Shown: one piece after another, positions 33,301 through 40,433 of the stretch
Layout: each line of letters begins with the position of its first letter
Numbering within the stretch: the first letter of the stretch is position 1
Assembly (NCBI GenBank): GCA_002368955.1
Contig: DFDY01000068.1
Span: forward strand, 29,029 to 69,932
DNA length: 40,904 bases
From: Bacteroidales bacterium UBA3816
GTDB taxonomy: Bacteria; Bacteroidota; Bacteroidia; Bacteroidales; P3
Reading direction: 5' to 3'
Translations under genes and position numbers: made by a program
The notes under the pieces: model-generated
Databases searched by the model: none
The model's input: only the letters and a program-made list of their open reading frames with translations
Told to the model about the DNA's origin: nothing

Positions 33301-36300
33301 CAGCCTCAATGAGGCATTGGCCACGGCCATTGCCGGCGGGCAGAGCTTCAACACTCATTCCGCATATTGGATTACCCAGGGAACGGGAACCAGCACGGTG
33401 GCTTACGACCTTGTGCGTATCGAAGAGGGAATCGGTACAAAACAATTCGTGCCCGCTGGCTTGCGCATGACGCACAACGGCGTGACGTGGACCAACAACG
33501 ACATTATTACGCACACGGGTGCCAATGGCTTTGCCGCCCTGGCATCAGACGTGTGGACGGGCATTGTTAGTGGTGAAACGTACCAGCGGTTCAACTTACT
33601 GGAGGAATTCGGCCTCGACGCTGCCACCGATTTGGCCGGCATGAGCAACGCCCAAAAAACAGCTTTCTTTATCACCTTGCGTGCCCAGCTCTTTAAAACC
33701 TATGTTGATCAGAATATCTTTCTGAACAAAAACTCGAATCTTTTCCACTATGGATTCCGCAAATTGGTGGCTGGTACTGATAATGGTTCAAAGAATACCT
33801 ATTACGTTGACACTGTCAATAATAATATGGAAATGGACCAAGATGACCTCGACACCATTTTACCAACCGATAACGTGGGATATCAGACCAAGCCGTACTA
33901 TATCACTGAACACAGCAGCTATCAAAACACCATTGCGGGTGAGGTGATAACGGAATACTATTTCCAAGGACAGCACAACGGTTTGACGCTGGCCATTGAA
34001 GCCGCGTATGATGGCAACAACGGCCTCTATTCGATGATGAAGCTGATATTTCAGACGATGGCATCGTTGGTGGGTAACAGTGACAAAACCATGGCTGGCG
34101 AAAGCATCCCAAAAACCGCTTTTGGCTGCTTCCAAAAGTACTTCTTCAACACGCAGGAATATTTCCCGGCTGTGGCATACAATGAGACTGCACAACGCCG
34201 TTATGAATTGCCCCAGTTGCAGTTCTCAGCCCTCACTGTGGACCCCATTACACAGTCGCAGGGTGACCAGCTGGAGCGTGAAAAAGAGTGGGTGAAACGT
34301 CGTATTATCTTCCTCAGCGGTTATGCAGAATACGGCGCATTTGGCTACGAAAACGACACGCCCGGTACTGAGGAAGGCGGCGCATTGGTGACGCGTACCA
34401 CGGGCTTTAACGGCACGCGTATTTACAACTTTGCGCTGAAATCCCACTATTATGTGTACCCGTCAGCGTTGTGCGGTTCCGGTAACGCCCAGTATTCCCA
34501 CAGGCTGTTGGTGCCGGATGGTGAGGATACGTTCAATTGGCAAAATTTGGAGGTGGGCGGTGATAGCCCATTCGCCCTGATGGGCACCAACTATTACACC
34601 GAATTGGGCAACCTCAACACATTCCGTTGCAGCAGCACGTCCGTGCTTACCATTAAGGGTGATCGACTGAAAAAGATTGAGTGTTACCCCGTGTCAGGCG
34701 TTATGCTTTTCACGCCTCCCGCCGTGATTATCGACGCGCCCAATCTGGAGGTGCTGACGTTGCGTGATGTCACAAGCATTACCACAACAACGTTGGATTT
34801 GTCAGCCCTCACCCGTCTGCGTGTGCTCGATCTGCGCGGCACGCCGTACACTCAGGTGGTACTACCTCAAACCAACACTCTGACGGAAGTACACCTCCCT
34901 GGCACCATTACGGCCATTAACTTGCAGAATCTGCCCGCCCTCACTACGCTTGATTGCGAAAGCTACGCCAATATTATCTCTATCAGCATCGACGCGGTAA
35001 CGCCCATTGACAGCTACGCCCTTTTGGTCCGCTGCTTCAACGCCAGCGCGCCGTTGGCTTCCCTGCTCGTCAAATCCATTACCTACGACGATGTAAACCT
35101 CACCGGCTGGTACAACGTCACGGGTGCCATGCTCGACTATATCATTGGCATTGGTGCCGGCAACGTCGAATTGCTGGGTACCATGAAAACCTATGAGGAA
35201 ACGGGCCGTCCCACCATGACGTTTGCCCGCAAGATGGGCATGATTATGTTGTTTGGCAACATTGACGATTCCACCGATTCCGACTACCAGGGGCTATTGG
35301 TGACATATACCCAACGTGAGCTCACAACGGTTGGCGTTAGCGGTAAGATGTACACGCGTGAGGCTGGTAATTACCAGTACCGCGTTACAGGCCTCAACAG
35401 CATTTACGCGAATACGTTCAAGGCGTTCAGTTGGGGCATTAGTGGCCACCAACACGCCGTGTGCAGTATCAACGCCGTTACAGGCGTACTGACCGTCGAT
35501 ACGGTGGCCACCCAGGCAGATTCTGCCACCATTACGTTTACTTGTGTACCCATGGATGGGACCGCAAACATTGTGGGTTCCCGCGTGGTGTACCTGTACG
35601 ACCGTCCAGCCGCCATTGGTGACTATGTGTACGCTGATGGTGACTATTCCGACGTGCTCGACGCGGAACGTACAGTGGTGGGTATCTGCTTTTGGATTGG
35701 TGACACCGGGGAAAACGGGGATTGTGACAGTAATGACACTCAAAAGAGGCTGTGCGTATCGTGTGCTGACATTGCGGCCCATGCCACAACTATGCCGTGG
35801 GGTATGTATGTAGGTAGTGATATATCACTCAATGGCCACGCAAACCATACTACAACAAGCCCATTACGCCCCGTAACAGATGATCAGGGTAATATCACAT
35901 GGCACCTCTTTATGTTTGCTGATGATGAAACAGACCCAGACAACCGAAACGTGTACGACATTGCGGAAATGCGCAACGTGTATGGAACCGGTCTAGAGGG
36001 AGGCGGTTACCAAATTTGGGACGGTACCAATGACCACTTACATGGTTCCGGCAACGGTTATACTGATGCAGGCTGGTTCAAAGCCGGTGGTAACACCTAC
36101 CAGGGTGACGGCTTCAACTACTTGCCTGATGAGGTAAACCACGCCGCGTATATTAATGAACGCACCCTTGATACTAACTTGGTGGCACTCACCGCCAGGG
36201 ATAGCGACGGCAATAGAATGTACGAAGCTGGTGAGTTAGTAAACAGCGGATTTGCAAAAACCCTCAAAATTATTGCTCACCGAAATAAGTTATTGGAGGG

Positions 36301-36817
36301 TGAAAATAGGCCTGTAGGGTTTGAGGATTTCGAGTTGTCGGTGCCCACCGCCAGTGAGGGAACTACAGAATTAGCAGATTTGCGCGCCAAAATTACCGCC
36401 CTCATCAACAGTTCCATTGTGGCAGATATCGAGGGTTCTGATTCGTCATATTACACGAAATATGCCCAAATATACTATCCCGCTGCAAGTGTTTGCTACG
36501 CATATCAGCCCACAGTGGCAACCGGAGAAACGCTGGCAGATAAGTTCAAAGCACACAACTGGTTCCTTCCCACTGGGGGTTTGCTTGCACGCATATATTG
36601 GTATCACATTGTGGCACCTCAAACCACTGAGGATTTGGCCATATTCAGAACACCCATATCCGCTGGCGTGTTTAGGACAATGGCAAACAAGGTCTATTGG
36701 TCCAGTGGTGAGTGCAATTACTCTAACGCGGTGTACATGAATTTTGGAGCGGGCAACCTGTACAACCTCAACAAGTACAGCACCGCCTACTATGCCCGTG
36801 CCGTGGCGGCATTCTAA
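30398..36817 (+). CDS. Giant tail adhesin, target of the diversity-generating retroelement
   Basis: A 2139-residue tail protein, the largest gene here. About 405-660 resembles a LamG/concanavalin-like jelly roll (LSIEVDFAVRNVTNESDPIF, TSIRIGQGAW, DIDIYCIRVYKDN). About 660-1440 is a long conserved-looking central region. About 1447-1560 holds leucine-rich-repeat-like strands (LEVLTLRDVTSITTTTLDLS, LTRLRVLDLRGTPY, LPALTTLDCESY). An Ig-like part follows (AVCSINAVTGVLTVDTV). About 1738-2139 is a C-type-lectin-like domain (YVYADGDYSDVL, HNWFLPTGGLLARIYWYHI, VYWSSGE, YARAVAAF), the usual scaffold of DGR targets. Residues 2101-2139 are VR-encoded. Eight of them (2106, 2109, 2113, 2122, 2124, 2128, 2130, 2131) differ from the template, all in codons with TR adenines. 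It is predicted to bind a variable host receptor. Confidence 0.92.
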   Translation: MATDLTPLKGKRKGQKWSAEESNTLVEAVEECQGAVHGISVNGGETLTPDSEGKINIQFSDAEYYQQLRLMYGDTELSDGDSILAANKNIKLKVQFIETRVATGQATHKIVTLTIGSYVDRNFQSVGQNSDTWVEVDLASVLQSGSQTLTVGITNTSNLEPWTMLAQVIVANLSLEVPNNTAVAQWYDTPKIAASQMDMLFYVGGAVDKTLYVQFYDTAGNALLATPQTKTFTSEEQYTSNPYTLTTSALVSNRGFFTQEGVHKVAAWLECTVGNQTIVTDTITLEVIIIPDANLCTSTYVAVQELPTLAVNYELTQLCRYTVYSPNSPTDLIFKVTDENSIYEYLRVVKTGAENGVPYTLSASIEIEAAAQELPLDCYLRIFEGATRLYSHYLGVDNSINYAPESGYDFYFNPKVRSNQDDDKAVIYNAKDGSVVPANISGIQFMDSVNGVGGSGWVTDSEGQKCFRIPAGATLEIMYDAFADILSDANSLAHKLSIEVDFAVRNVTNESDPIFQMCQYRASGLPVGLMMKPIEGWYMTTESASFESCSVAWQEGVRTHMVASVFPGQTLRGDDGTQYTLNAVKHYINGVINRENIFSPSGSSAEPVAVGATSIRIGQGAWDTGNDVVAAADIDIYCIRVYKDNYHLTEEKVRQNRLSCIPTSAGKKLFYRRNKITGTNGIDFYKAQEAGYNTILWHGYGVDKSNGHSSDKGTNNEGRLDIHIYGDTAHSGSLYGGAMKGQGTTAMLYPHWNISLKGSGEAGVVARFVSEDGTNDYTGYKYALEEGDAKAKKLVGKINYASSMQSHKMGATALYNDLYRQIVTDTAVDFDGGQRVCVKEKPFLYFTLPEGAEEPIFQGLMTFGPGKADKPTWGFGVEGSGVLSMIEGADNNQHLTDMRVPWTTDGKITYDAEGEGFVYAGGQHLDFDYGETDSEELPTALQVRRWCRIWNFIYLCYTDIECWDGTLDSLNEALATAIAGGQSFNTHSAYWITQGTGTSTVAYDLVRIEEGIGTKQFVPAGLRMTHNGVTWTNNDIITHTGANGFAALASDVWTGIVSGETYQRFNLLEEFGLDAATDLAGMSNAQKTAFFITLRAQLFKTYVDQNIFLNKNSNLFHYGFRKLVAGTDNGSKNTYYVDTVNNNMEMDQDDLDTILPTDNVGYQTKPYYITEHSSYQNTIAGEVITEYYFQGQHNGLTLAIEAAYDGNNGLYSMMKLIFQTMASLVGNSDKTMAGESIPKTAFGCFQKYFFNTQEYFPAVAYNETAQRRYELPQLQFSALTVDPITQSQGDQLEREKEWVKRRIIFLSGYAEYGAFGYENDTPGTEEGGALVTRTTGFNGTRIYNFALKSHYYVYPSALCGSGNAQYSHRLLVPDGEDTFNWQNLEVGGDSPFALMGTNYYTELGNLNTFRCSSTSVLTIKGDRLKKIECYPVSGVMLFTPPAVIIDAPNLEVLTLRDVTSITTTTLDLSALTRLRVLDLRGTPYTQVVLPQTNTLTEVHLPGTITAINLQNLPALTTLDCESYANIISISIDAVTPIDSYALLVRCFNASAPLASLLVKSITYDDVNLTGWYNVTGAMLDYIIGIGAGNVELLGTMKTYEETGRPTMTFARKMGMIMLFGNIDDSTDSDYQGLLVTYTQRELTTVGVSGKMYTREAGNYQYRVTGLNSIYANTFKAFSWGISGHQHAVCSINAVTGVLTVDTVATQADSATITFTCVPMDGTANIVGSRVVYLYDRPAAIGDYVYADGDYSDVLDAERTVVGICFWIGDTGENGDCDSNDTQKRLCVSCADIAAHATTMPWGMYVGSDISLNGHANHTTTSPLRPVTDDQGNITWHLFMFADDETDPDNRNVYDIAEMRNVYGTGLEGGGYQIWDGTNDHLHGSGNGYTDAGWFKAGGNTYQGDGFNYLPDEVNHAAYINERTLDTNLVALTARDSDGNRMYEAGELVNSGFAKTLKIIAHRNKLLEGENRPVGFEDFELSVPTASEGTTELADLRAKITALINSSIVADIEGSDSSYYTKYAQIYYPAASVCYAYQPTVATGETLADKFKAHNWFLPTGGLLARIYWYHIVAPQTTEDLAIFRTPISAGVFRTMANKVYWSSGECNYSNAVYMNFGAGNLYNLNKYSTAYYARAVAAF
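36699..36813 (+). repeat. DGR variable repeat (VR)
   Basis: 115 bp matching TR 37410-37524 without gaps. The 10 mismatches are at 36714, 36723, 36734, 36761, 36767, 36768, 36780, 36785, 36786 and 36788, and every one faces an adenine of TR. No C, G or T of TR is changed. The GC-rich 3' part TATGCCCGTGCCGTGGCGGC (36791-36810) and ATT are identical and would serve as the initiation-of-mutagenic-homing (IMH) region. The VR ends inside the last sense codon of the target. Confidence 0.97.
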
Positions 36818-36832
36818 AACTTTAATCTTTAT

Positions 36833-36858
36833 GGGGTTGGCTTTTAAGAGCCAACCCC
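36833..36858 (+). other. Hairpin/cruciform downstream of VR
   Basis: GGGGTTGGCT (36833-36842) and AGCCAACCCC (36849-36858) form a perfect 10-bp stem with a 6-nt loop, 19 bp after VR. In the Bordetella phage DGR a hairpin or cruciform just downstream of VR promotes homing. TR has no such element beside it. There is no T-run, so a terminator is less likely. Confidence 0.7.
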
Positions 36859-36870
36859 GTTAGAAATGCT

Positions 36871-37299
36871 ATGAAAACTGAACAATCATCAATATATAGA
36901 GCAATCGAAAACATTATGTTTTGGGTTATCGAAATGAGCCTCAGAGCCCCAAAAACAGCAATTTTTGCGGCAATGTCGCGCCGACTTATTGATGCCCTGA
37001 CTGACGCGCTTGTAAGTTGCTCTATGGCGTTAAATCAACCCGACCTAAGAAGCCGGATCGAATTAATAGGATTAATCAAAATCCACCTCGATGTGGCAGC
37101 GTCGATTATTCGTGTGTGGCACCAATGGTCCAGTCGTAAAGATGTCAAGGCTGGGGAATGTGCCGCCAGAATCATATCGAACAAGCAGCTTACCTATTAT
37201 TTCACCGAAATGGAGAAATTAGGCAGACAATTGGCTGGGTGGCGAAACCAGACAGCCAAACAGCTGGAGGCAACGACGGCAAAAGAGGATAAAGTATGA
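36871..37299 (+). CDS. avd: Avd-like accessory variability determinant
   Basis: A 142-residue helical, basic protein between VR and TR, the normal place of Avd. Helices include IYRAIENIMFWVIEMSLRAP, RRLIDALTDALVSCSMALNQ, SRIELIGLIKIHLDVAASII and LTYYFTEMEKLGRQLAGW, in keeping with the four-helix-bundle fold of Avd, which forms a pentamer that binds RT and the template RNA. Position and fold agree, though the sequence family is diverse. It starts 53 nt after the target gene and ends 1 nt before the RT open frame. Confidence 0.85.
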   Translation: MKTEQSSIYRAIENIMFWVIEMSLRAPKTAIFAAMSRRLIDALTDALVSCSMALNQPDLRSRIELIGLIKIHLDVAASIIRVWHQWSSRKDVKAGECAARIISNKQLTYYFTEMEKLGRQLAGWRNQTAKQLEATTAKEDKV

Positions 37300-37300
37300 A

Positions 37301-38848
37301 ATGGTTACGACTATGACACACGGACTTCTCATATCATTGAATGGACACTCCACAAGCGACATGATCAACCCTATATCGCTTGTTAAGAAGAAAGCAGAGA
37401 GTGTGCTACGGTCCAGTGGTGAGTACAATTACTATAACGCGGTGAACATGAATTTTGGAGCGGGCAACCTGAACAACAACAACAAGTACAACACCAACAA
37501 CTATGCCCGTGCCGTGGCGGCATTAGAAGATGAGGAAGTCGTGGGTTGGCTTAACGCCTACGATGATTGTTTACGAAATAAGTACACAAGTAAGCATACT
37601 ACAAGGTACCGAATGAATGCTGAGTATGACATTGTATCATTGGCCGCTGAAATCAAGGCCAGGGAATACAAGCCACGCCCAAGTACTGCGTTTATTGTTA
37701 CGAAACCTAAACTTCGAGAAGTCTATGCCGCTGACTTCCGAGATAGAATTGTGCAGCATTGGATAATCCAGCGCATAAATCCATTTATCGAGGAACGCTT
37801 TGTGGCCCAGGGCAACGTATCGTATAATTGCAGGCCCAAATACGGCACATTGGCGGCCGTAACCACTCTTACCAAAAACATTGAGGAAGTTACCGAAAAC
37901 TATACAAAGGAAGCATGGATTGGGAAATATGATATAAAATCCTTCTTCATGAGTATAGATGTAAATGTCCTTTGGGAACTGCTGGAGCCGTTCATTAGGG
38001 AGCACTACCACGGTAAAGACTTCGAAGATCTGCTTTACGCCACTGAGGTTACTATCTTCCACCGTCCCCAATTCAACTGTTACAGGGTAGGTGTTGACTT
38101 GTGGCCACTCATGGAGCCATCAAAAATACTTATCAATGCACCACACAACGTAGGTATGCCCATTGGTAATATAACGTCACAGATATTGGCAAACTTCTAT
38201 TTATCGTACTTCGACGATGTGATGATAGCATATTGCAGTCAGCATGGAGGTAAGTACATTAGATTTGTCGATGATTTTGTGGTAGTATTACCATGCAAGC
38301 ATGACGTATTGGAGGTGCATACAATGGCATCCAGCTGGCTACATGAACACTTACACCTCACCCTCCATAAGAACAAAGTTTACATACAGCCGGCACGGCA
38401 TGGTGTAATATTCGTGGGCAGTGTGATAATGCCACATAGAACATACCTAATCAATCGTACATATGGCAGTATGCGGAGAGCTATAATGGACGCTGAAAAG
38501 GTGTGCGGTGAGAATATAACCAGGGGCGAATTGGATAGCCTACAGGCCACAGTAAATAGTTATTTGGGGTTTACTCAACATACCTCATCCTTTCATAGGA
38601 TAGAGGATATGTTCCGGCATTCCTCGAAGCTGTGGAATGTATTTGCTATCAACCCTAACCTATCATCAATTACATTACTCAAACAAACTAAACAAAAACT
38701 AAACTATGGAATACCACAGAAGCCCAGAGTTCCCCAATATCGTGGAACGCGGCAACCCCTACGGAAAGAACCTTTCGTATTGTACCGTCTTTATCAATTT
38801 CAAGGTAGAGCAGCTGCCAGACGTAGACGAAGCCGGAAACAAATATGA
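37301..38848 (+). CDS. DGR reverse transcriptase (ORF includes the in-frame TR)
   Basis: An open frame of 515 codons whose conserved RT part begins near residue 83. It makes adenine-mutagenised cDNA from TR RNA. The N-terminal DGR-RT block is WLNAYDDCLRNKYTSKHTTR and the basic PRPSTAFIVTKPKLREVYAA. Palm motif A is YDIKSFFMSID (D211). The DGR signature GMPIGNITSQ is at 285-294, with ANFYLSYFDDVM after it. Catalytic motif C is RFVDDFVVV (D324, D325). Residues 37-75 are the translated TR. Between TR and the RT block the only in-frame start is GTG 37541 (residue 81), after GATGAGGAAG, so the functional start may be there. ATG 37301 is 1 nt after avd. The last 45 residues are Arg-rich and overlap the next gene. 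Confidence 0.93.
   Translation: MVTTMTHGLLISLNGHSTSDMINPISLVKKKAESVLRSSGEYNYYNAVNMNFGAGNLNNNNKYNTNNYARAVAALEDEEVVGWLNAYDDCLRNKYTSKHTTRYRMNAEYDIVSLAAEIKAREYKPRPSTAFIVTKPKLREVYAADFRDRIVQHWIIQRINPFIEERFVAQGNVSYNCRPKYGTLAAVTTLTKNIEEVTENYTKEAWIGKYDIKSFFMSIDVNVLWELLEPFIREHYHGKDFEDLLYATEVTIFHRPQFNCYRVGVDLWPLMEPSKILINAPHNVGMPIGNITSQILANFYLSYFDDVMIAYCSQHGGKYIRFVDDFVVVLPCKHDVLEVHTMASSWLHEHLHLTLHKNKVYIQPARHGVIFVGSVIMPHRTYLINRTYGSMRRAIMDAEKVCGENITRGELDSLQATVNSYLGFTQHTSSFHRIEDMFRHSSKLWNVFAINPNLSSITLLKQTKQKLNYGIPQKPRVPQYRGTRQPLRKEPFVLYRLYQFQGRAAARRRRSRKQI
37410..37524 (+). repeat. DGR template repeat (TR)
   Basis: 115 bp homologous to VR, 711 bp downstream in the same direction. It holds about 37 adenines, concentrated in AAC codons (GAACAACAACAACAAGTACA and beyond), the classic design that allows replacement at the first two codon positions while avoiding stops. 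Ten adenines have been changed in the present VR. It keeps the same codon frame as VR and is read in frame into the RT. Confidence 0.97.
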
Positions 38849-39179
38849 ATTCTACCGTGTCGAATTAAAACCAGGACAATACACCCACGATGGTGTAGTC
38901 AATGCCATTATCCGTGCCAGATATCCACAGGATGAAATGGAAGCTATAACGAATAACTATCTTGCTGAACTCGATATCGAGGGATTAGTGGCTGCTGTCA
39001 AGTCAGCACGTACCATTACGGCCCTCAAAACAGCCGTCGTTGGCACCTTCGAGAAACGAGATATTAACATTGTAGCTGCATATAACACCATGCAAGAGTG
39101 GCGCAATATGGCAAAGGACGTGGCAGTCAACATCTTCGACAGTGGTGACAAGTCCCTTTCTAACCTCATAAATAATTGA
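38706..39179 (+). CDS. DGR-linked hypothetical protein
   Basis: A 157-residue protein (FYRVELKPGQYTHDGVVNAI, ARTITALKTAVVGTFEKRDI, YNTMQEWRNMAKDVAVNI) with a mixed N-terminal part and helical C-terminal half. It overlaps the RT 3' end by 143 nt in another frame. The family is unknown to me. Its place between RT and lysis genes could mean a tail or DGR-related role. Confidence 0.7.
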   Translation: MEYHRSPEFPNIVERGNPYGKNLSYCTVFINFKVEQLPDVDEAGNKYEFYRVELKPGQYTHDGVVNAIIRARYPQDEMEAITNNYLAELDIEGLVAAVKSARTITALKTAVVGTFEKRDINIVAAYNTMQEWRNMAKDVAVNIFDSGDKSLSNLINN

Positions 39180-39224
39180 TACAATGTTATTTAACTACAA
39201 TTCAACTCAAAACGAAATTTGATA

Positions 39225-39237
39225 GGGGGGGGGTGGG
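39225..39237 (+). repeat. Homopolymeric G tract in a 162-bp intergenic region
   Basis: Nine consecutive G (39225-39233), then TGGG, stand in the non-coding gap 39180-39341 before the lysis genes. The gap holds no ORF. The tract could slip in length or form a quadruplex-like structure. No clear promoter consensus is seen beside it. Confidence 0.6.
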
Positions 39238-39341
39238 TTGAAATTTTTCAAACTCAGCGCACACCCTCGCCCCAGTTTTCTTCACACACACGGCAATTTT
39301 CAAACTTTTCAATTTGTTAAATATCGAAACTATAAATAAAA

Positions 39342-39671
39342 ATGAATAACATAGAATTAATTTGCTCGCTTGTTGGTTCTGCTTTCGCCGGCGGCTGGCT
39401 TACCAAAATCCTGACGGTTCGCCAGGAAAAAAAGAAAGTGACTGCTGAGGCTGACAAAATGGCCTCGGATAATTGGCGTGAGCTTGCAGAGAAATTTGAG
39501 GAACGGATGAACGTATTAGAGGGGAAGGTGCAAGGTTACACCGAAGTAATCATGATGACCTTTACCTGCCGGCTGCTCACCCGCAATCCCAACTCTGAGT
39601 GCCCTGTCCAGCAAGCATTCAAGCAGATGCGTGACGATGAAAAAGGAGGTGACAATGAAATCTCTGATTAA
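39342..39671 (+). CDS. Membrane-anchored coiled-coil protein of the lysis region
   Basis: A 109-residue protein with one N-terminal membrane segment (LICSLVGSAFAGGWLTKIL) and a charged coiled coil (RQEKKKVTAEADKMASDNWR, EKFEERMNVLEGKVQGY). It begins the lysis cassette and may be a holin partner, antiholin or regulator, inferred from position. Its 3' end carries AAAAGGAGGTGAC, the ribosome-binding site of the next gene. Confidence 0.65.
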   Translation: MNNIELICSLVGSAFAGGWLTKILTVRQEKKKVTAEADKMASDNWRELAEKFEERMNVLEGKVQGYTEVIMMTFTCRLLTRNPNSECPVQQAFKQMRDDEKGGDNEISD

Positions 39672-39918
39672 AAAGATATGGCAGTGGCTTTGCACCCATA
39701 AGAACTGGGCGCACTTCATCGGTGGCTTTGGCTTTGGTCTGGCCTTTGGCTTCGATGCCGCCGTGGCCGCTGCTATCACCTCAGAGGTGAAAGATGTACA
39801 GTGGGGTGGTGCTATCACCGTCATGGATGCCGTCATCACCATGGCTGGAGGTGCCATTGGTGGCGTACTGCATTACTTCTTTGTTAAACCTTTATTCACT
39901 CTAATTATTGGCATATGA
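39655..39918 (+). CDS. Putative holin-like membrane protein
   Basis: An 87-residue protein with two or three hydrophobic segments (HFIGGFGFGLAFGFDAAVAA; AITVMDAVITMAGGAIGGVL then HYFFVKPLFTLIIGI). Size, topology and position directly before the presumed endolysin suggest a holin. The HF-x-GGFGFG and SEVKDVQWG pattern also recalls small YfiM/DUF2279-like proteins. ATG 39655 is chosen because a near-perfect ribosome-binding site precedes it. An in-frame ATG at 39631 lies upstream of that site. Confidence 0.65.
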   Translation: MKSLIKKIWQWLCTHKNWAHFIGGFGFGLAFGFDAAVAAAITSEVKDVQWGGAITVMDAVITMAGGAIGGVLHYFFVKPLFTLIIGI

Positions 39919-40433
39919 AACTCTATCTCTTTCGTAAATTTTTGAAGGAAAAATACACCATCGGCAAACTCTATGTCGACGGCAAATATTATTGCGACAC
40001 GCTGGAGGATAAGGACCGGAGCTTATCCGCGTCCCTGACCTTGGAGCGCAATAAGAAATTAAAGGTGTACGGGCAGACTGCCATACCTATTGGTATCTAT
40101 CACGTCAGCCTCCATCGGTGGACCAAATACAACGTGGTTGTGCCAAAGCTGGAGAACGTCCCGGCGTTTGAAGGAATCCTTATCCATAACGGAAAGAACC
40201 AGGACAACACAGAGGGTTGTATTTTGGTTGGTAAGAATACCGTTGTGGGTGGCCTCACCGACGGCCGCGTCTATATGCACGGATTAACCGACATGATCCG
40301 CGCCGCCATCAGGCGCGGTGAGCAGGTGACAATCGAGGTTACATGGATGCGCCCGCCGTGGGAAATGCGCGCCGGCACCAACAATTCCGTACCATCTAAA
40401 CTATTGGAAAATGAAAGAGGAAACAAAAGATAA
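39915..40433 (+). CDS. DUF5675-like protein, candidate endolysin
   Basis: A 172-residue protein of the DUF5675 kind, common in Bacteroidetes phage lysis regions. The core has YCDTLEDKDRSL, TAIPIGIYHV and the block ILIHNGKNQDNTEGCILVGK, in which H91 and C102 are arranged like the catalytic His/Cys of L,D-transpeptidase-like folds. The C-terminal 40 residues are basic and Pro-rich. There is no signal peptide, so release would depend on a holin. Wall-degrading activity is inferred from position and motif only. It overlaps both neighbours. Confidence 0.75.
   Translation: MKLYLFRKFLKEKYTIGKLYVDGKYYCDTLEDKDRSLSASLTLERNKKLKVYGQTAIPIGIYHVSLHRWTKYNVVVPKLENVPAFEGILIHNGKNQDNTEGCILVGKNTVVGGLTDGRVYMHGLTDMIRAAIRRGEQVTIEVTWMRPPWEMRAGTNNSVPSKLLENERGNKR

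Noticed and set aside
36833..36858. Ordinary Rho-independent terminator after the target gene
   Set aside because: A strong stem but no T-run, and avd and RT follow in the same direction. The DGR hairpin role fits better, although partial termination is not excluded.
37301..38848. Reverse transcriptase of a retron or group II intron
   Set aside because: No maturase domain, intron ends or msr/msd structure is visible. The TR/VR pair with adenine-only differences and the Avd-like neighbour identify a DGR.
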